Part shown: in pieces, positions 38,986-48,290 of the stretch
How positions within the stretch are numbered: the first letter of the stretch is position 1
Layout of the letters: every line of letters begins with the position of its first letter
Origin: Planctomycetota bacterium
GTDB lineage: Bacteria; Planctomycetota; Planctomycetia; Planctomycetales; Planctomycetaceae
DNA: 64,000 nt
Direction: 5' to 3'
Assembly: GCA_018242525.1 (NCBI GenBank)
Contig: JAFEBS010000003.1
Coordinates: 1 to 64,000 of the forward strand
Position numbers and translations under genes: made by a program
Notes under the pieces: model-generated
Seen by the model: the letters and a program-made list of their open reading frames with translations, nothing else
What the model was told of the DNA's origin: nothing
The model's database searches: none

Positions 38986-40344
38986 ATGCCTTTTGCCGTT
39001 TCCGACTCACGGCCTGTTCCACTTGTCTCGCCCAATCGCATTTGCGGTATCGACATGTTGAGAGGCCTTGCCGCGGTATTGGTTGTCTTCGTTCATGCTG
39101 GCATCCCGTACATGACATATCCACTGCCGCATCTTGTCTGGCCGTCGCGAGATACCCATCCGTCAGCCATCGTGGATGCCATTACCTGGTGTTCAGATGG
39201 ATTCCTGATGGCGCTGTTTTTTGCAGTGGCAGGATTCTGCTCGCGCGGGTTGCTGATTGCGCGTGGTGATCGCCAGTTCCTCGCCGATCGCACACAGCGA
39301 GTCTGGTGGGCAAGTTGGGTTGCGGGCTTGACCATTCTTCCAGTCTGCCTGGTCATCTGGTGCCTGGGGTGGATGGCAGATGGCCTGTATGCTCCACACA
39401 GCTTTCTGACCGACAGCTTACGACCGGACCTGGAGGCCGAGTTGTACGGTGTCGGGCACATCTGGTTTCTGCAGAATCTGTACATCTATTGCCTGATCCT
39501 TTATGGAGTGAGCTGGCTTTCAAAGTGGAGAAGCAAATGGAGTCTCGTCACCGGACGTTCGGACGGGTCGCGACCCCTGTCACACCAACTGTCGCTGCGC
39601 TCGATGGATTTACTAGCCCACGTTGATCGAGTTCTAGATCACGCACTGCTTTCGGTTTGGAAACCTTTCGTTCCAGCAATCCCATGTGCGTTGCTTTTAT
39701 ATTGGGATCCACGGATTGTGCTCGGGTTCTATCAAGGTTTTATCCCCGTACTTTCGAAGCTGATCTTCTTCGGAATCTGTTTTTTCGTCGGAGTCGCGAT
39801 GCATCGGCAACGTCAGCAGATGCTGAAGCACGCGCAGTTTGGAAGAACCTACCTTGTGTTTGCAGTGGCTCTGTTCGGTGCCGCGCTTCCCCTGATTCAC
39901 GAATTCACAGAGGGGCCGCTCGGAATGCCGATCCTGGCCCTTTTGGCTTTTCTCCTGGCCCTGTTTGCCTGGTTTGCCACGTTTGGGCTCATTGCCGTCG
40001 CTTTGCGGAGTAACTTTGGAAATCACCCCCTCGTACGGTATCTGTCAGAGGCGTCGTACTGGATTTACCTCATTCATTTGCCGTTTGTCGTACTGACTCA
40101 GATCGCCGTTGCTCAACTTTCGATCCCTGCACTTGGTAAGTTCCTCATCGCGGGGATGACCGGATTGTTCCTGGCCTTGTTGACTTATGATCTCTTCGTC
40201 CGTGATACCTGGATTGGAGAATTCCTGAATGGACATCGACGACCGCGTCCTCCCAGGTTGATGCCTCAGGCCGTCAGTGTGACTCGGCCGGCGGTTGCGT
40301 TAACAAATTCCGGGGAATGGCGAACAAAGGTTGGCTCACCATGA
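38986..40344 (+). CDS. Acyltransferase 3 family membrane protein
   Basis: A 452-residue polytopic protein with about ten membrane helices. It begins with ICGIDMLRGLAAVLVVFVHAG, the acyltransferase-3 signature (Arg-Gly then His), and continues with FFAVAGFCSRG and the VGHIWFLQNLYIYCLILYG segment. The family transfers acyl groups (acetyl, succinyl) to sugars or glucans; OpgC-like proteins modify periplasmic glucans. ATG 38986 has GGAGG five bases upstream, decisively better than the upstream GTG. The stop overlaps the start of the next small gene by 4 bases. Confidence 0.85.
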   Translation: MPFAVSDSRPVPLVSPNRICGIDMLRGLAAVLVVFVHAGIPYMTYPLPHLVWPSRDTHPSAIVDAITWCSDGFLMALFFAVAGFCSRGLLIARGDRQFLADRTQRVWWASWVAGLTILPVCLVIWCLGWMADGLYAPHSFLTDSLRPDLEAELYGVGHIWFLQNLYIYCLILYGVSWLSKWRSKWSLVTGRSDGSRPLSHQLSLRSMDLLAHVDRVLDHALLSVWKPFVPAIPCALLLYWDPRIVLGFYQGFIPVLSKLIFFGICFFVGVAMHRQRQQMLKHAQFGRTYLVFAVALFGAALPLIHEFTEGPLGMPILALLAFLLALFAWFATFGLIAVALRSNFGNHPLVRYLSEASYWIYLIHLPFVVLTQIAVAQLSIPALGKFLIAGMTGLFLALLTYDLFVRDTWIGEFLNGHRRPRPPRLMPQAVSVTRPAVALTNSGEWRTKVGSP

Positions 40345-40619
40345 CACCTGGCGGATTACTCGTCCTGTTACTGGTCGCAGGCGTCTGTGGCAGCCTGGCC
40401 CAAGCACTGGTCGGTTATTCGCGCGGAGGCTGCCTGGTCTCAATCGCCCTGGGCTTTGTTGGTGCCGTCGTGGGGACGTGGTTGAGCCATCAAATGGGGT
40501 TGGCAGAGATACTGGCCATCCAAGTTGGCGGACATTCGTTCCCGATCGTCTGGTCAATCATCGGTGCCGCTTTGTTTGTCGCGGTCCTGAACCTCCTCAA
40601 CGGACGCCGCCGTGAATGA
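40341..40619 (+). CDS. GlsB/YeaQ/YmgE-like small membrane protein
   Basis: A 92-residue protein with three hydrophobic segments and Gly-rich helices (LLVLLLVAGVCGSLAQALVGY, SIALGFVGAVVGTWLS, IVWSIIGAALFVAVLNLL). It fits the transglycosylase-associated (GlsB/YeaQ/YmgE) family, whose function is stress-related but ill-defined. The ATG overlaps the acyltransferase stop by 4 bases, so translation is likely coupled. A start 8 codons earlier (40317) is possible but lacks the overlap logic. Confidence 0.75.
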   Translation: MTPGGLLVLLLVAGVCGSLAQALVGYSRGGCLVSIALGFVGAVVGTWLSHQMGLAEILAIQVGGHSFPIVWSIIGAALFVAVLNLLNGRRRE

Positions 40620-40705
40620 CTCCTCACCTGCTCATGTGGTGGCTAATCCTCCACAGTGACTTGTCGTCGACCAGCGACACCGTCTGCAACAAGCAAGTGT
40701 CCCAC

Positions 40706-41197
40706 TCAGATCATGTCGAGCTTGCGATGCATCCGTTCCGGCGGACGCGAACAATCGGCGCAAATCCCATCGACTTCCAGTCGGTGACCGGACATTCGGA
40801 ATCCGTGCCGGGCGGCGATCTCTTCCAGCACTTCGGCGATGACTTCGTTCGGGAATTCGATCATTTCACCGCACTTCTTGCAGATCAGGTGATCGTGCTG
40901 GGGGTAGCCATAATCATGCTCGTAAACTTCACGGTCATTGGATCGGGCGACCTTGCGGATCAACCCAGCCTCTTCCAGCAGACTCAGGGTCCGATAGACG
41001 GTACTGCGGCTGGCTCCCCCTTTCCGGCGTTCCAACTTTTCGATCCACACATCGGCGTCGAAATGTTCGTGCGAGGCATAGACGGCTGTCACAATCGCCT
41101 CGCGTTCCGGCGTCAGCCGCATTCCCTTGGTCAGCAGGAATTCTCGAAACTTGTCGACCGGTGGAACGGCGACAGGCATGGCGGACAACTCGGACAC
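40706..41197 (-). CDS. Fur family transcriptional regulator
   Basis: A 163-residue metal-responsive repressor. The N-terminal winged helix includes KGMRLTPEREAIVTAVY and the recognition region GASRSTVYRTLSLLEEAGLI. The dimerisation domain has YPQHDHLICKKCG with C106 and C109, and a second Cys pair, C146/C149 (GICADCS), forming the structural Zn site. HDH (101-103) and later His/Glu residues supply the regulatory metal site. Whether it senses iron, zinc or peroxide cannot be decided from sequence alone. Starts at residue 1 or Met7 are both possible. It may not regulate its neighbours. Confidence 0.9.
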   Translation of the reverse strand: MSELSAMPVAVPPVDKFREFLLTKGMRLTPEREAIVTAVYASHEHFDADVWIEKLERRKGGASRSTVYRTLSLLEEAGLIRKVARSNDREVYEHDYGYPQHDHLICKKCGEMIEFPNEVIAEVLEEIAARHGFRMSGHRLEVDGICADCSRPPERMHRKLDMI

Positions 41198-41415
41198 CGG
41201 AACAACTCCTGGACCGCATCACGGTCGGACGAAGAGGCGTAGGGATGAAACGGGGATTGAACAGGCAGATGGAAGAGCGTCGTCAGTCTGCCTTCGCCAC
41301 GATTCTGCGCTTTTGCCGCCGGATTTTCCAACGGTTCCCGACAATTCCGCTCCGCCCCAACAAATCAGTCGAGTCTGATTTGGAGGAACAGACAGGGGTC
41401 CTGCGACCGTCTGGC

Positions 41416-41730
41416 TCAGTCATCCAGATCAAACCCGTGGACCTCAAACATCCGCGCGAGGGCAGCTTCGAGTTTTTCGTCGGTGTCATAGTCGCCATTT
41501 TCGATCGCTTCCTTGATTTGAGCGATCCGTTCGGCACGCAATTCCGGGGTTTCGCTGAGTCGATCGAGCATGTGTCCGGCCGCCGAGATTTCGAGTTCGT
41601 CCTGGGAGGACTTGAGAGGAGATTGAGCCGCATTTGGCGCTGTCGGCTGAGCGAGTCCCGACGCAGCGGCAGGAACCGCCGATCGTACCGGGCCACTCCC
41701 ATGTACCGAACCCATGCCAGAGACGTCCAT
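41416..41730 (-). CDS. flgM: Anti-sigma-28 factor FlgM
   Basis: A 104-residue protein. The N-terminal half is Ala/Ser/Pro-rich and disordered, and the C-terminal half has the FlgM helices (DELEISAAGHMLDRL, then RAERIAQIKEAIENGDYDTDEKLEAALARMF). FlgM binds sigma-28 (FliA) and holds back late flagellar genes until the hook is complete. AGGAGG precedes the ATG ending at 41730 by about 7 bases; the open frame continues to 41943 but that part is not FlgM-like. No other flagellar gene is in the window, so its partners are elsewhere. Confidence 0.88.
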   Translation of the reverse strand: MDVSGMGSVHGSGPVRSAVPAAASGLAQPTAPNAAQSPLKSSQDELEISAAGHMLDRLSETPELRAERIAQIKEAIENGDYDTDEKLEAALARMFEVHGFDLDD

Positions 41731-42313
41731 GTCCACCCTCCTTTTCAATGCGTCGGCGATGTTGATCCGTGAATGCGGCCAAACATCAACTCGCGTATCG
41801 AGATAATAGCCGACAAATGCCAGACGGTTCAACAGGGGCTGTGATTGTTCAAGCATGATCCGTTCCCTTCGTGGCTCCCGTTTCCGAGCGATGAGCCGCG
41901 TGATTGCAAAATGAGGGAACGTCTTTTTTCCCGACATTGGCATCGAAGATGAGTGAGATCCGTCTCTGGATCATCCGTCGGGGCAACTGCCCGACACCAA
42001 AGAGTATCGGTCAGGCAAGCTGCCCGGGTTGAGCCTACTCAGCAGATTTCGTGCGCAAGTTTCCAGACAGGGTGTGGTTTTGGCAGAAATTGCAAAACCC
42101 GACTGCAGAGTGCAGTTTTTACACAGATTCCCATCGAAACGGTTTGACTCCGGGGAATCGACGAAACGTCCGTGGGGTACACGGCCCACGTCCAACCGAC
42201 AGGTCAGGAAACCTGGCCAATTCCCAGACATCGCGTCTTGACCAATTCGGGTTGAACTGCTATTTGCCTCCGTCCTGATTTCGTTTCCGAAACCCGCAAC
42301 GAGTGCAGCGTCC
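41731..42313. other. Gene-free region upstream of flgM
   Basis: About 580 bases separate flgM from the DUF6268-like gene on the opposite strand. It contains a plausible flgM promoter (41803-41832) and a short stem ACTGCA-GAG-TGCAGT followed by five Ts (42102-42120), too short to call a firm terminator. No other gene is supported. Confidence 0.45.
41803..41832 (-). promoter_or_regulatory. Putative flgM promoter
   Basis: On the minus strand TTGAAC (complement of 41827-41832) and TATTAT (complement of 41803-41808) are 18 bases apart, a reasonable sigma-70 match, about 75 bases before the flgM start. A sigma-28 site was not evident. Confidence 0.35.
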
Positions 42314-43516
42314 ATGCGCCCATGCCTGCTCGTCGTTTTCATGATTCATTCTGTGGCATCAGCTGCGAAATGTGCCCAGCCGCCACATGCGTCAACCACC
42401 CGATTCCGACCTGACTGGCTCGTGTCAGATCCCGTGGTGGGTACCGAGTCGGTTCTGTTCGGCACTCAACCTCGCCCTCAACGTGGATCGCCGGTATTCG
42501 CACTGCGATCCTCCCTGGGATCGACCCGCGCGTTCGTGCGACTGGTCAATGACGACGATGCGGGTTATGTCTATCTCGGATCCGGTTCGCATGTGGAACC
42601 CGAACTGGAAACTCAGGAATTGCTGGCACCGGACGCTCCCGACGACAAGTTCGAAATTCCCCCTGCGTCACTAAATCAGCAACCAGTTCCCCTGGATGGT
42701 GCGGCGGAAGAGGCGGAAGAAAAGGCGACCGCGAAGAAAGACAAAACCAAGCTGGCCGACTCACAATCCTCGTTCGCCTGGATTGCCGGGACGGGAAACC
42801 AGTTGGGGATGCTGGAATGGGTCAATCGTGATCTGGCCGTCATGGATTACAGCTTTACGGACCGGGGCCGGTTCAGCGTCGATTCCGGGTACGCAATGCG
42901 CTGGCTGACGGGACCTGATACGACAGATCTTCCCCCATACCTGTTCAGTATTTTCATTGACGTGGGCACGGGGTTCAAACTGAGTGAAAACTGGTCGATC
43001 GACACGGTCATCAGTCCCAGCTGGAATACCGACTTTGCGAACAAGAGCTATCAACTGTTCCGCCTGCCGTGGCAGGCGGTGAACACCTTCAAGCTGGGAA
43101 GTGAATTGAAGGTGGTTCTGGGTGTCACCGACCTGGACCGTGAGGACATTCAATTCCTTCCCGTGGCAGGCTGGATTTACGCACCGGAAGACGGTAGCGC
43201 AGAATACAACATGGTCTTTCCCCGTCCAAAAGCGGCATGGTGCCTGACGCGTGACGGAACTTCGTCGCAATGGGTGTATGTCTCCGGTGAACTCGGCGGC
43301 GGATCGTTCTCGATCCAGCGCACCGGCGCGGTTCACGACATCGTAACCCTGCGCGATTACCGCCTGATGGCGGGTCTGGAATCCCGCGGCACCAAGCGCC
43401 ACGCCAGCCGGATCGAATTCGGCTGGATCTTTAATCGTGCCGTCGAATACACGTCGGGACTGGGGAATTTCAACCCCGGCGACACGGCGATCATCAGGAT
43501 TGCCAGCGACTTCTGA
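42314..43516 (+). CDS. Outer-membrane beta-barrel-like protein (DUF6268-like)
   Basis: A 400-residue protein with a weak signal peptide (residues 1-18), a Glu/Lys/Ala-rich linker near 128-150, and a C-terminal half of alternating hydrophobic strands (SIFIDVGTGFKLSENWSIDT, MRWLTGPDTTDLPP, SIQRTGAVHDIVTL) ending in FNPGDTAIIRIASDF, a terminal aromatic as in outer-membrane barrels. It resembles the DUF6268 family of planctomycete and proteobacterial barrels. Function unknown; location probably the outer membrane. Confidence 0.6.
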   Translation: MRPCLLVVFMIHSVASAAKCAQPPHASTTRFRPDWLVSDPVVGTESVLFGTQPRPQRGSPVFALRSSLGSTRAFVRLVNDDDAGYVYLGSGSHVEPELETQELLAPDAPDDKFEIPPASLNQQPVPLDGAAEEAEEKATAKKDKTKLADSQSSFAWIAGTGNQLGMLEWVNRDLAVMDYSFTDRGRFSVDSGYAMRWLTGPDTTDLPPYLFSIFIDVGTGFKLSENWSIDTVISPSWNTDFANKSYQLFRLPWQAVNTFKLGSELKVVLGVTDLDREDIQFLPVAGWIYAPEDGSAEYNMVFPRPKAAWCLTRDGTSSQWVYVSGELGGGSFSIQRTGAVHDIVTLRDYRLMAGLESRGTKRHASRIEFGWIFNRAVEYTSGLGNFNPGDTAIIRIASDF

Positions 43517-43695
43517 GCAGATCCGTACCGGAACCGCAGCTTCATCTCTGGTCGATGGCCGCATGCGGGACGCCGCCAGATTCGACGTTTGCGAAAGCTC
43601 AGTCGTGTCCCATGCGTGCATCAGTCGACGGGAATTGGCAAGATATCTGAGGCCTTTAATCTGCTGAGATTCCTCCAGACCCCACGGTACGACTG

Positions 43696-45801
43696 ATGAG
43701 AACGGCCTGCCGCCTGTTTCTGTGGACATGCGTGTTTGTGATGACCGCTTCTACGGGTTCGGCCGGATTGGCACCGGAATCGGTGTTGCTCGTCGTCAAT
43801 GGAGACAGCGTCGCATCACTGGCTGTGGCCAACGAATATGTCCACTTGCGCGACATTCCCTCTCGCAACATCCTCGTTCTGAAGGGGATAACAAATGTCG
43901 AACAGTTGTCGGTGGATGATTTTCGCCAGCAGATCCTGTCGCCGGTCCTGAAAGCACTCCAGGCACGAGGCCTGCCATCGCAGATCCGATGTATCACGTA
44001 CTCGGTGGACCTGCCAACCGCGATCCATGTGGGTGGCGATGTCGGTTCACAAAAGCTCCCGAAGATCCTGACTCCCGTCGCTTCCATCAACGGTCTGACG
44101 TTTCTGCATCAACTGACGATGGCGAAGAACATTCAGTACCTGGATTTGAACGTCAATTTCTACGCCCGCCGTTTTGGAGTTCGATCCACTGATACTGCCT
44201 GGCAACCGGAGGAACTGAAACGCTACGCAGAAGCGATGCAACGCCTTGAACGACAGGAGCGACCGCGGTCCCCAAGTCGCGATGAACAGCCGCCCAGCGC
44301 CCTGCTGCCCGAGAATGATCCCGCATTACTGGATGCGGTCGAAGCGTTGCAGCAGCTGAGTCAATCGCATCCGCAGTCCGCGGAACTGCAGTACAATCTG
44401 GCCTGTGCCCTGGCCTCCACGGGTCGTACCGAGCAAGCCTGTACCGTGCTGAAAGCCGCTGTTGCTGCGGGCTGGTTCGATTTTGTGCATGCTCAACGTG
44501 ATCCCGATCTGAGATCTCTGAAAGGCAAAGACGAATTCAGAGTTCTCGTGGAAGAGATGAAGGCCGTCAAACTGGAAGTCCTTCCCGCACGGGGCTTTCG
44601 CAGCGACGTCGGCTGGCAGCCCAATGGTGAGTCGTCCGCTCGTCCGGAAGTGCCACGGTATTTGCTGTCGACTGTGCTGGGAGTCACCGCCGGACGAGGC
44701 ACCACTGTTCCCGAGGTTCTGGCCGGACTTCGACGCAGTGCGTCCGCCGATGGGACGCGCCCTCGTGGGACGATTTACTACGTGCGAAATGGCGACGTCC
44801 GGTCGACCACGCGCGAATGGGGATTTGCATCTGCCGTCGGCCAACTGAAGGCACTCGGAGTCGACGCCGTGATCGAAGACGGAGTCCTGCCGCAAAAGAA
44901 AGGACAGGTCGCCGGGGCCATGATCGGCATTGCCGACTTTGACTGGCCCAAGAGCGAAAGCACGATACTTCCGGGAGCGATTGTCGAACACCTGACGAGT
45001 TTTGGCGGAGTCATGACCAGGGGAGCGGGCCAGACTCCGTTGACCGAATTCCTGCGGAATGGTGCCGCCGGTTCCTCGGGGACCGTCACCGAACCGTACG
45101 CCCTGCAAGCCAAGTTTCCCAGCCCCTTCATTCACGTCCACTACGCCAGAGGCAGTTCGCTGGCCGAGGCATTTTATTTGTCGGTGACGGGGCCATATCA
45201 GTTGTTGATCGTCGGCGATCCACTCTGCAATCCCTGGCGGCGTGAAATCAAGGTTGCGGTGGATGCTCCCGCGATGGACTCACCCTGGAAAGGAAGCGTC
45301 AAGCTGCAACCCAAAGTAGAACTCCCGGTTGGCCTGGGTCTGTCTGAGGTCGTGATGTATATCGACGGCCAACGCAATGCGTCGGCCGGACCCGACGGAA
45401 TCCTGCAACTGGACACAACCCGGCTGACGGATGGAAATCACCAGATCACGGTGCTCGCTTCCGGCAACGATGCGGTCGAATCAATCGGTCGCTGGACAAG
45501 CATGGTCTCAGTCGTCAATGCGGAGACGAACCTCCGACCGAAACTCGTATCGCCACCATCGACTCATCCGTTCGAGCAACCATTGGTTATGGAAGCCTCG
45601 TGCCCCGGTGCCACCGAGATTTCGGTGACACATCTCGGTCGAGTCGTCGCCACGATCGCTGGCGATCACGGGAAACTCATACTGCAACCGAGGGAACTGG
45701 GATTCGGAATCGTCTCGCTGAAACCCTTGGCGACGATCGACAACGGCAAGTCCATTTCGGGCGATGCAATCACGATCGCGATCCAGGTCCCCATGGAGTA
45801 A
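43696..45801 (+). CDS. TIGR03790-like exported protein with inserted TPR segment
   Basis: A 701-residue protein with a signal peptide (to about residue 22). The start of the mature part (LLVVNGDSVASLAVANEYVHLRDIP, then IRCITYSVDLPTAI) and later blocks (WPKSESTILPGAIVEHLTSFGGVM, GSSGTVTEPYALQAKFPSPFIHVHYARGSSLAEAFYLSV) match the TIGR03790 family found in planctomycetes and Acidobacteria. A helical TPR-like unit (residues about 215-260) is inserted, and an Ig-like beta domain follows at the C-terminus. Function unknown. The stop codon lies within a hairpin. Confidence 0.65.
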   Translation: MRTACRLFLWTCVFVMTASTGSAGLAPESVLLVVNGDSVASLAVANEYVHLRDIPSRNILVLKGITNVEQLSVDDFRQQILSPVLKALQARGLPSQIRCITYSVDLPTAIHVGGDVGSQKLPKILTPVASINGLTFLHQLTMAKNIQYLDLNVNFYARRFGVRSTDTAWQPEELKRYAEAMQRLERQERPRSPSRDEQPPSALLPENDPALLDAVEALQQLSQSHPQSAELQYNLACALASTGRTEQACTVLKAAVAAGWFDFVHAQRDPDLRSLKGKDEFRVLVEEMKAVKLEVLPARGFRSDVGWQPNGESSARPEVPRYLLSTVLGVTAGRGTTVPEVLAGLRRSASADGTRPRGTIYYVRNGDVRSTTREWGFASAVGQLKALGVDAVIEDGVLPQKKGQVAGAMIGIADFDWPKSESTILPGAIVEHLTSFGGVMTRGAGQTPLTEFLRNGAAGSSGTVTEPYALQAKFPSPFIHVHYARGSSLAEAFYLSVTGPYQLLIVGDPLCNPWRREIKVAVDAPAMDSPWKGSVKLQPKVELPVGLGLSEVVMYIDGQRNASAGPDGILQLDTTRLTDGNHQITVLASGNDAVESIGRWTSMVSVVNAETNLRPKLVSPPSTHPFEQPLVMEASCPGATEISVTHLGRVVATIAGDHGKLILQPRELGFGIVSLKPLATIDNGKSISGDAITIAIQVPME

Positions 45802-45817
45802 GCCGCCTTCGGCTTAC
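45798..45817 (+). repeat. Hairpin overlapping a stop codon
   Basis: GTAAGCCG (45798-45805) and CGGCTTAC (45810-45817) pair perfectly around CCTT, with the TAA stop of the preceding gene inside the left arm. There is no following T-run. It could terminate Rho-independently only weakly, protect the 3' end, or be a dispersed small repeat. Confidence 0.55.
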
Positions 45818-45941
45818 CGTTAAGCGACGGATATGACTCGAACTTTCAACCGTGACTCCTTTCGAGTGACGGACGTTGGGAATAGACTATTCCTTCTGGG
45901 CGTCGTGCCATATTTCTCCGCCGTTTCCCAAGGGGGTTACT

Positions 45942-48191
45942 GTGTTTCAGACCCGTCTGGCTGTACTCGTGTGGTGTTCACTCGTGGCCGCGGTCGCCAT
46001 CGCGGCCGATTCCCACAAATCGTTTGACCCGCACGCGCCGCTGCCCAGGCTGACCACATCGCGAGTGATCGGATCACCCGAACCGCCCGCCCACTACCGG
46101 ACAGAACGACGCTATCCCAAGTTGAAGGCGGATTACCCGGTTTGTGTCGTGCATCAACCTGGCAGTGACCGAATCTGGACGATCACGCAGGATAAATCGT
46201 ACTCGGTCACCTCCATCCGCCGGTTTGTCGACTCCGCAGATTCAGTCGACACCGAAGTCCTGCTGCCGACCGACAAACGTGTCGCTTATGACGTCTGCTT
46301 TCACCCGGAATTCCTGAATAACGGCTATGTCTACGTTGGACACAACCGTCCAAAGTCCGAGGCAGGCAAAGAGGAGAAGTTTTCGGTCGTATCCCGCTTC
46401 AAAGTGAATCCCAAGCCACCGTATGAGTTCGATGTGCAGAGCGAAACCGTCATCCTCGAATGGCCATCCGACGGCCATAATGGATCGGCGATCACGTTCG
46501 GACTGGATGGGATGATGTACATCACCACTGGGGATGGTACGTCTGACAGTGATACCAATCTGCGCGGCCAGGATCTGTCGAAGCTGACCGCCAAGGTCTT
46601 GCGAATCGACGTGGATCATCCCGCCCCCGGCAAGATGTATTCCGTCCCCGCCGACAACCCGTTCGTTGGACAGGCGGATGTTGTCCCCGAAACATGGGCG
46701 TACGGTCTGCGGAATCCGTGGCGAATGACGACTGACCGCCAAACAGGACATATCTGGGTCGGTAACAACGGGCAGGATCTGTGGGAGCAGGTCTACTTTG
46801 TCCGGAAAGGAGACAATTACGGATGGAGCGTTTACGAAGGGAGTCATCCGTTCTATCTGGCACGGAAGATGGGGCCGACTGCCCATGTCAAACCGGCGCT
46901 CGAACATCATCATTCCGAATCCAGATCACTCACCGGCGGTATCGTCTACTACGGGAAGGATTTGCCCGATCTGGTCGGTGCCTACATCTACGGTGATCAT
47001 TCAACCGGCAAGATCTGGGGGGCTCGTCATAACGGACAAAAGGTCGTCTGGCACCAGGAACTGGTCGACACCCCATTCCACATCACCGGTTTCGGCACAG
47101 ACTCCCAGGGAGAACTGCTGGTTTGCGACCACGCCGGCAACGGTGATGGCGGCTTTCATCGACTCGGCAAAGCCCCCGCGGGAGAGGCCACGCAGTCGTT
47201 TCCCAGGACGCTCAGCGAAAGCGGATTGTTTCAATCGGTTCCAGGACACGTCACGCAGCCATCGCTGGTCCCGTATTCCGTGAACTCACCATTGTGGTCA
47301 GACGGTTCGATCAAGGCCCGGTTCATCGCCATCCCGGGCGACACCCCCAAAATCGACTTCTCGCCATCCAAGGCCTGGGGATTTCCCAACGACACGGTGC
47401 TCGTCAAATCCTTTGGCTTGGAGCTGGTGGAAGGTGACCCGGCGTCACAGCGCTGGATTGAAACTCGATTCCTGACGAAGCAGCAGAACGAATGGGTCGG
47501 CTACACGTACGCCTGGAACGACGAACAATCTGACGCCACGCTGGTGGCGAAGGAGGGCCTGGATCGGGAATTCTCGATTAAGACTGCCGATGGATCCCGC
47601 AAACTTCCGTGGCACTATCCGAGCCGGACCGAATGCATGGTCTGCCACAGCCGGGCCGCCGCATTCGTGTTGGGACTGAGCACGGCACAAATGAATCGGA
47701 TCCACGACTATGGCGGTACGATCGAAAACCAGTTGAGTCTGCTGGAGAGACTCGGCCTGTTTCCCGGCCTGGGCGAAGACGATCGCAAGCGCATTCGCGA
47801 AGGATCGAAAGCCGCCGCCATCGAGAAATTCGAGCGGCTGGCGAATCCTTATGATCCGCAACAGAAACTGGATTCGCGCGCCCGGTCATACCTGCAAAGC
47901 AACTGTGCGATCTGCCACGTGGAAGCCGGTGGCGGCAATGCTCAGATGCAACTGGAATTCGCGACCGCGATCGACAAGATGAAGATCATCGACGAAGTCC
48001 CGCATCACGACAAATTCGGACTTCCCGACGCCCGCCTGATCGCCCCCGGGCATCCCGAGCGATCTGTGCTCTTGCATCGGGTCGCTCTGAGAGGCCGTGG
48101 ACAGATGCCGCAACTCGCCACGTCACTGGTGGACAAGCCGGCTGTCCAGATGTTGACGGAGTGGATCAGGTCGATGGAGGTGAAAAGGTGA
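45942..48191 (+). CDS. PQQ-type sugar dehydrogenase/NHL propeller fused to cytochrome-c-like C-terminus
   Basis: A 749-residue exported protein. A GTG start at 45942 follows AAGGGGG and opens a signal peptide (LAVLVWCSLVAAVAIAADS); the ATG at 45876 would add an unlikely leader. Residues about 60-420 resemble the soluble glucose-dehydrogenase/sorbosone-dehydrogenase propeller (YDVCFHPEFLNNGYVYVGH, ITFGLDGMMYITTGDG, WAYGLRNPWRM). The rest is a separate domain with haem-type motifs CMVCH and CAICH. Electron transfer from an oxidised sugar-like substrate to c-haem is the likely role, in the periplasm. Confidence 0.82.
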   Translation: MFQTRLAVLVWCSLVAAVAIAADSHKSFDPHAPLPRLTTSRVIGSPEPPAHYRTERRYPKLKADYPVCVVHQPGSDRIWTITQDKSYSVTSIRRFVDSADSVDTEVLLPTDKRVAYDVCFHPEFLNNGYVYVGHNRPKSEAGKEEKFSVVSRFKVNPKPPYEFDVQSETVILEWPSDGHNGSAITFGLDGMMYITTGDGTSDSDTNLRGQDLSKLTAKVLRIDVDHPAPGKMYSVPADNPFVGQADVVPETWAYGLRNPWRMTTDRQTGHIWVGNNGQDLWEQVYFVRKGDNYGWSVYEGSHPFYLARKMGPTAHVKPALEHHHSESRSLTGGIVYYGKDLPDLVGAYIYGDHSTGKIWGARHNGQKVVWHQELVDTPFHITGFGTDSQGELLVCDHAGNGDGGFHRLGKAPAGEATQSFPRTLSESGLFQSVPGHVTQPSLVPYSVNSPLWSDGSIKARFIAIPGDTPKIDFSPSKAWGFPNDTVLVKSFGLELVEGDPASQRWIETRFLTKQQNEWVGYTYAWNDEQSDATLVAKEGLDREFSIKTADGSRKLPWHYPSRTECMVCHSRAAAFVLGLSTAQMNRIHDYGGTIENQLSLLERLGLFPGLGEDDRKRIREGSKAAAIEKFERLANPYDPQQKLDSRARSYLQSNCAICHVEAGGGNAQMQLEFATAIDKMKIIDEVPHHDKFGLPDARLIAPGHPERSVLLHRVALRGRGQMPQLATSLVDKPAVQMLTEWIRSMEVKR

Positions 48192-48290
48192 AACGGCTTC
48201 CCGGCGGTAGACTTAGTCTCCCAATTCACCGGACTCCCCTCGAAAACTTCCCGATTCCGCGGTTCCCGTCAGACTGCTAACGAGGCACGT

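Noticed and set aside
41731..41943. Upstream extension of flgM
   Set aside because: A strong AGGAGG sits in front of the inner ATG at 41730 and the extension is unlike FlgM.
42102..42120. Short stem with T-run as terminator
   Set aside because: The stem has only 6 bp and there is no gene ending upstream that needs it.
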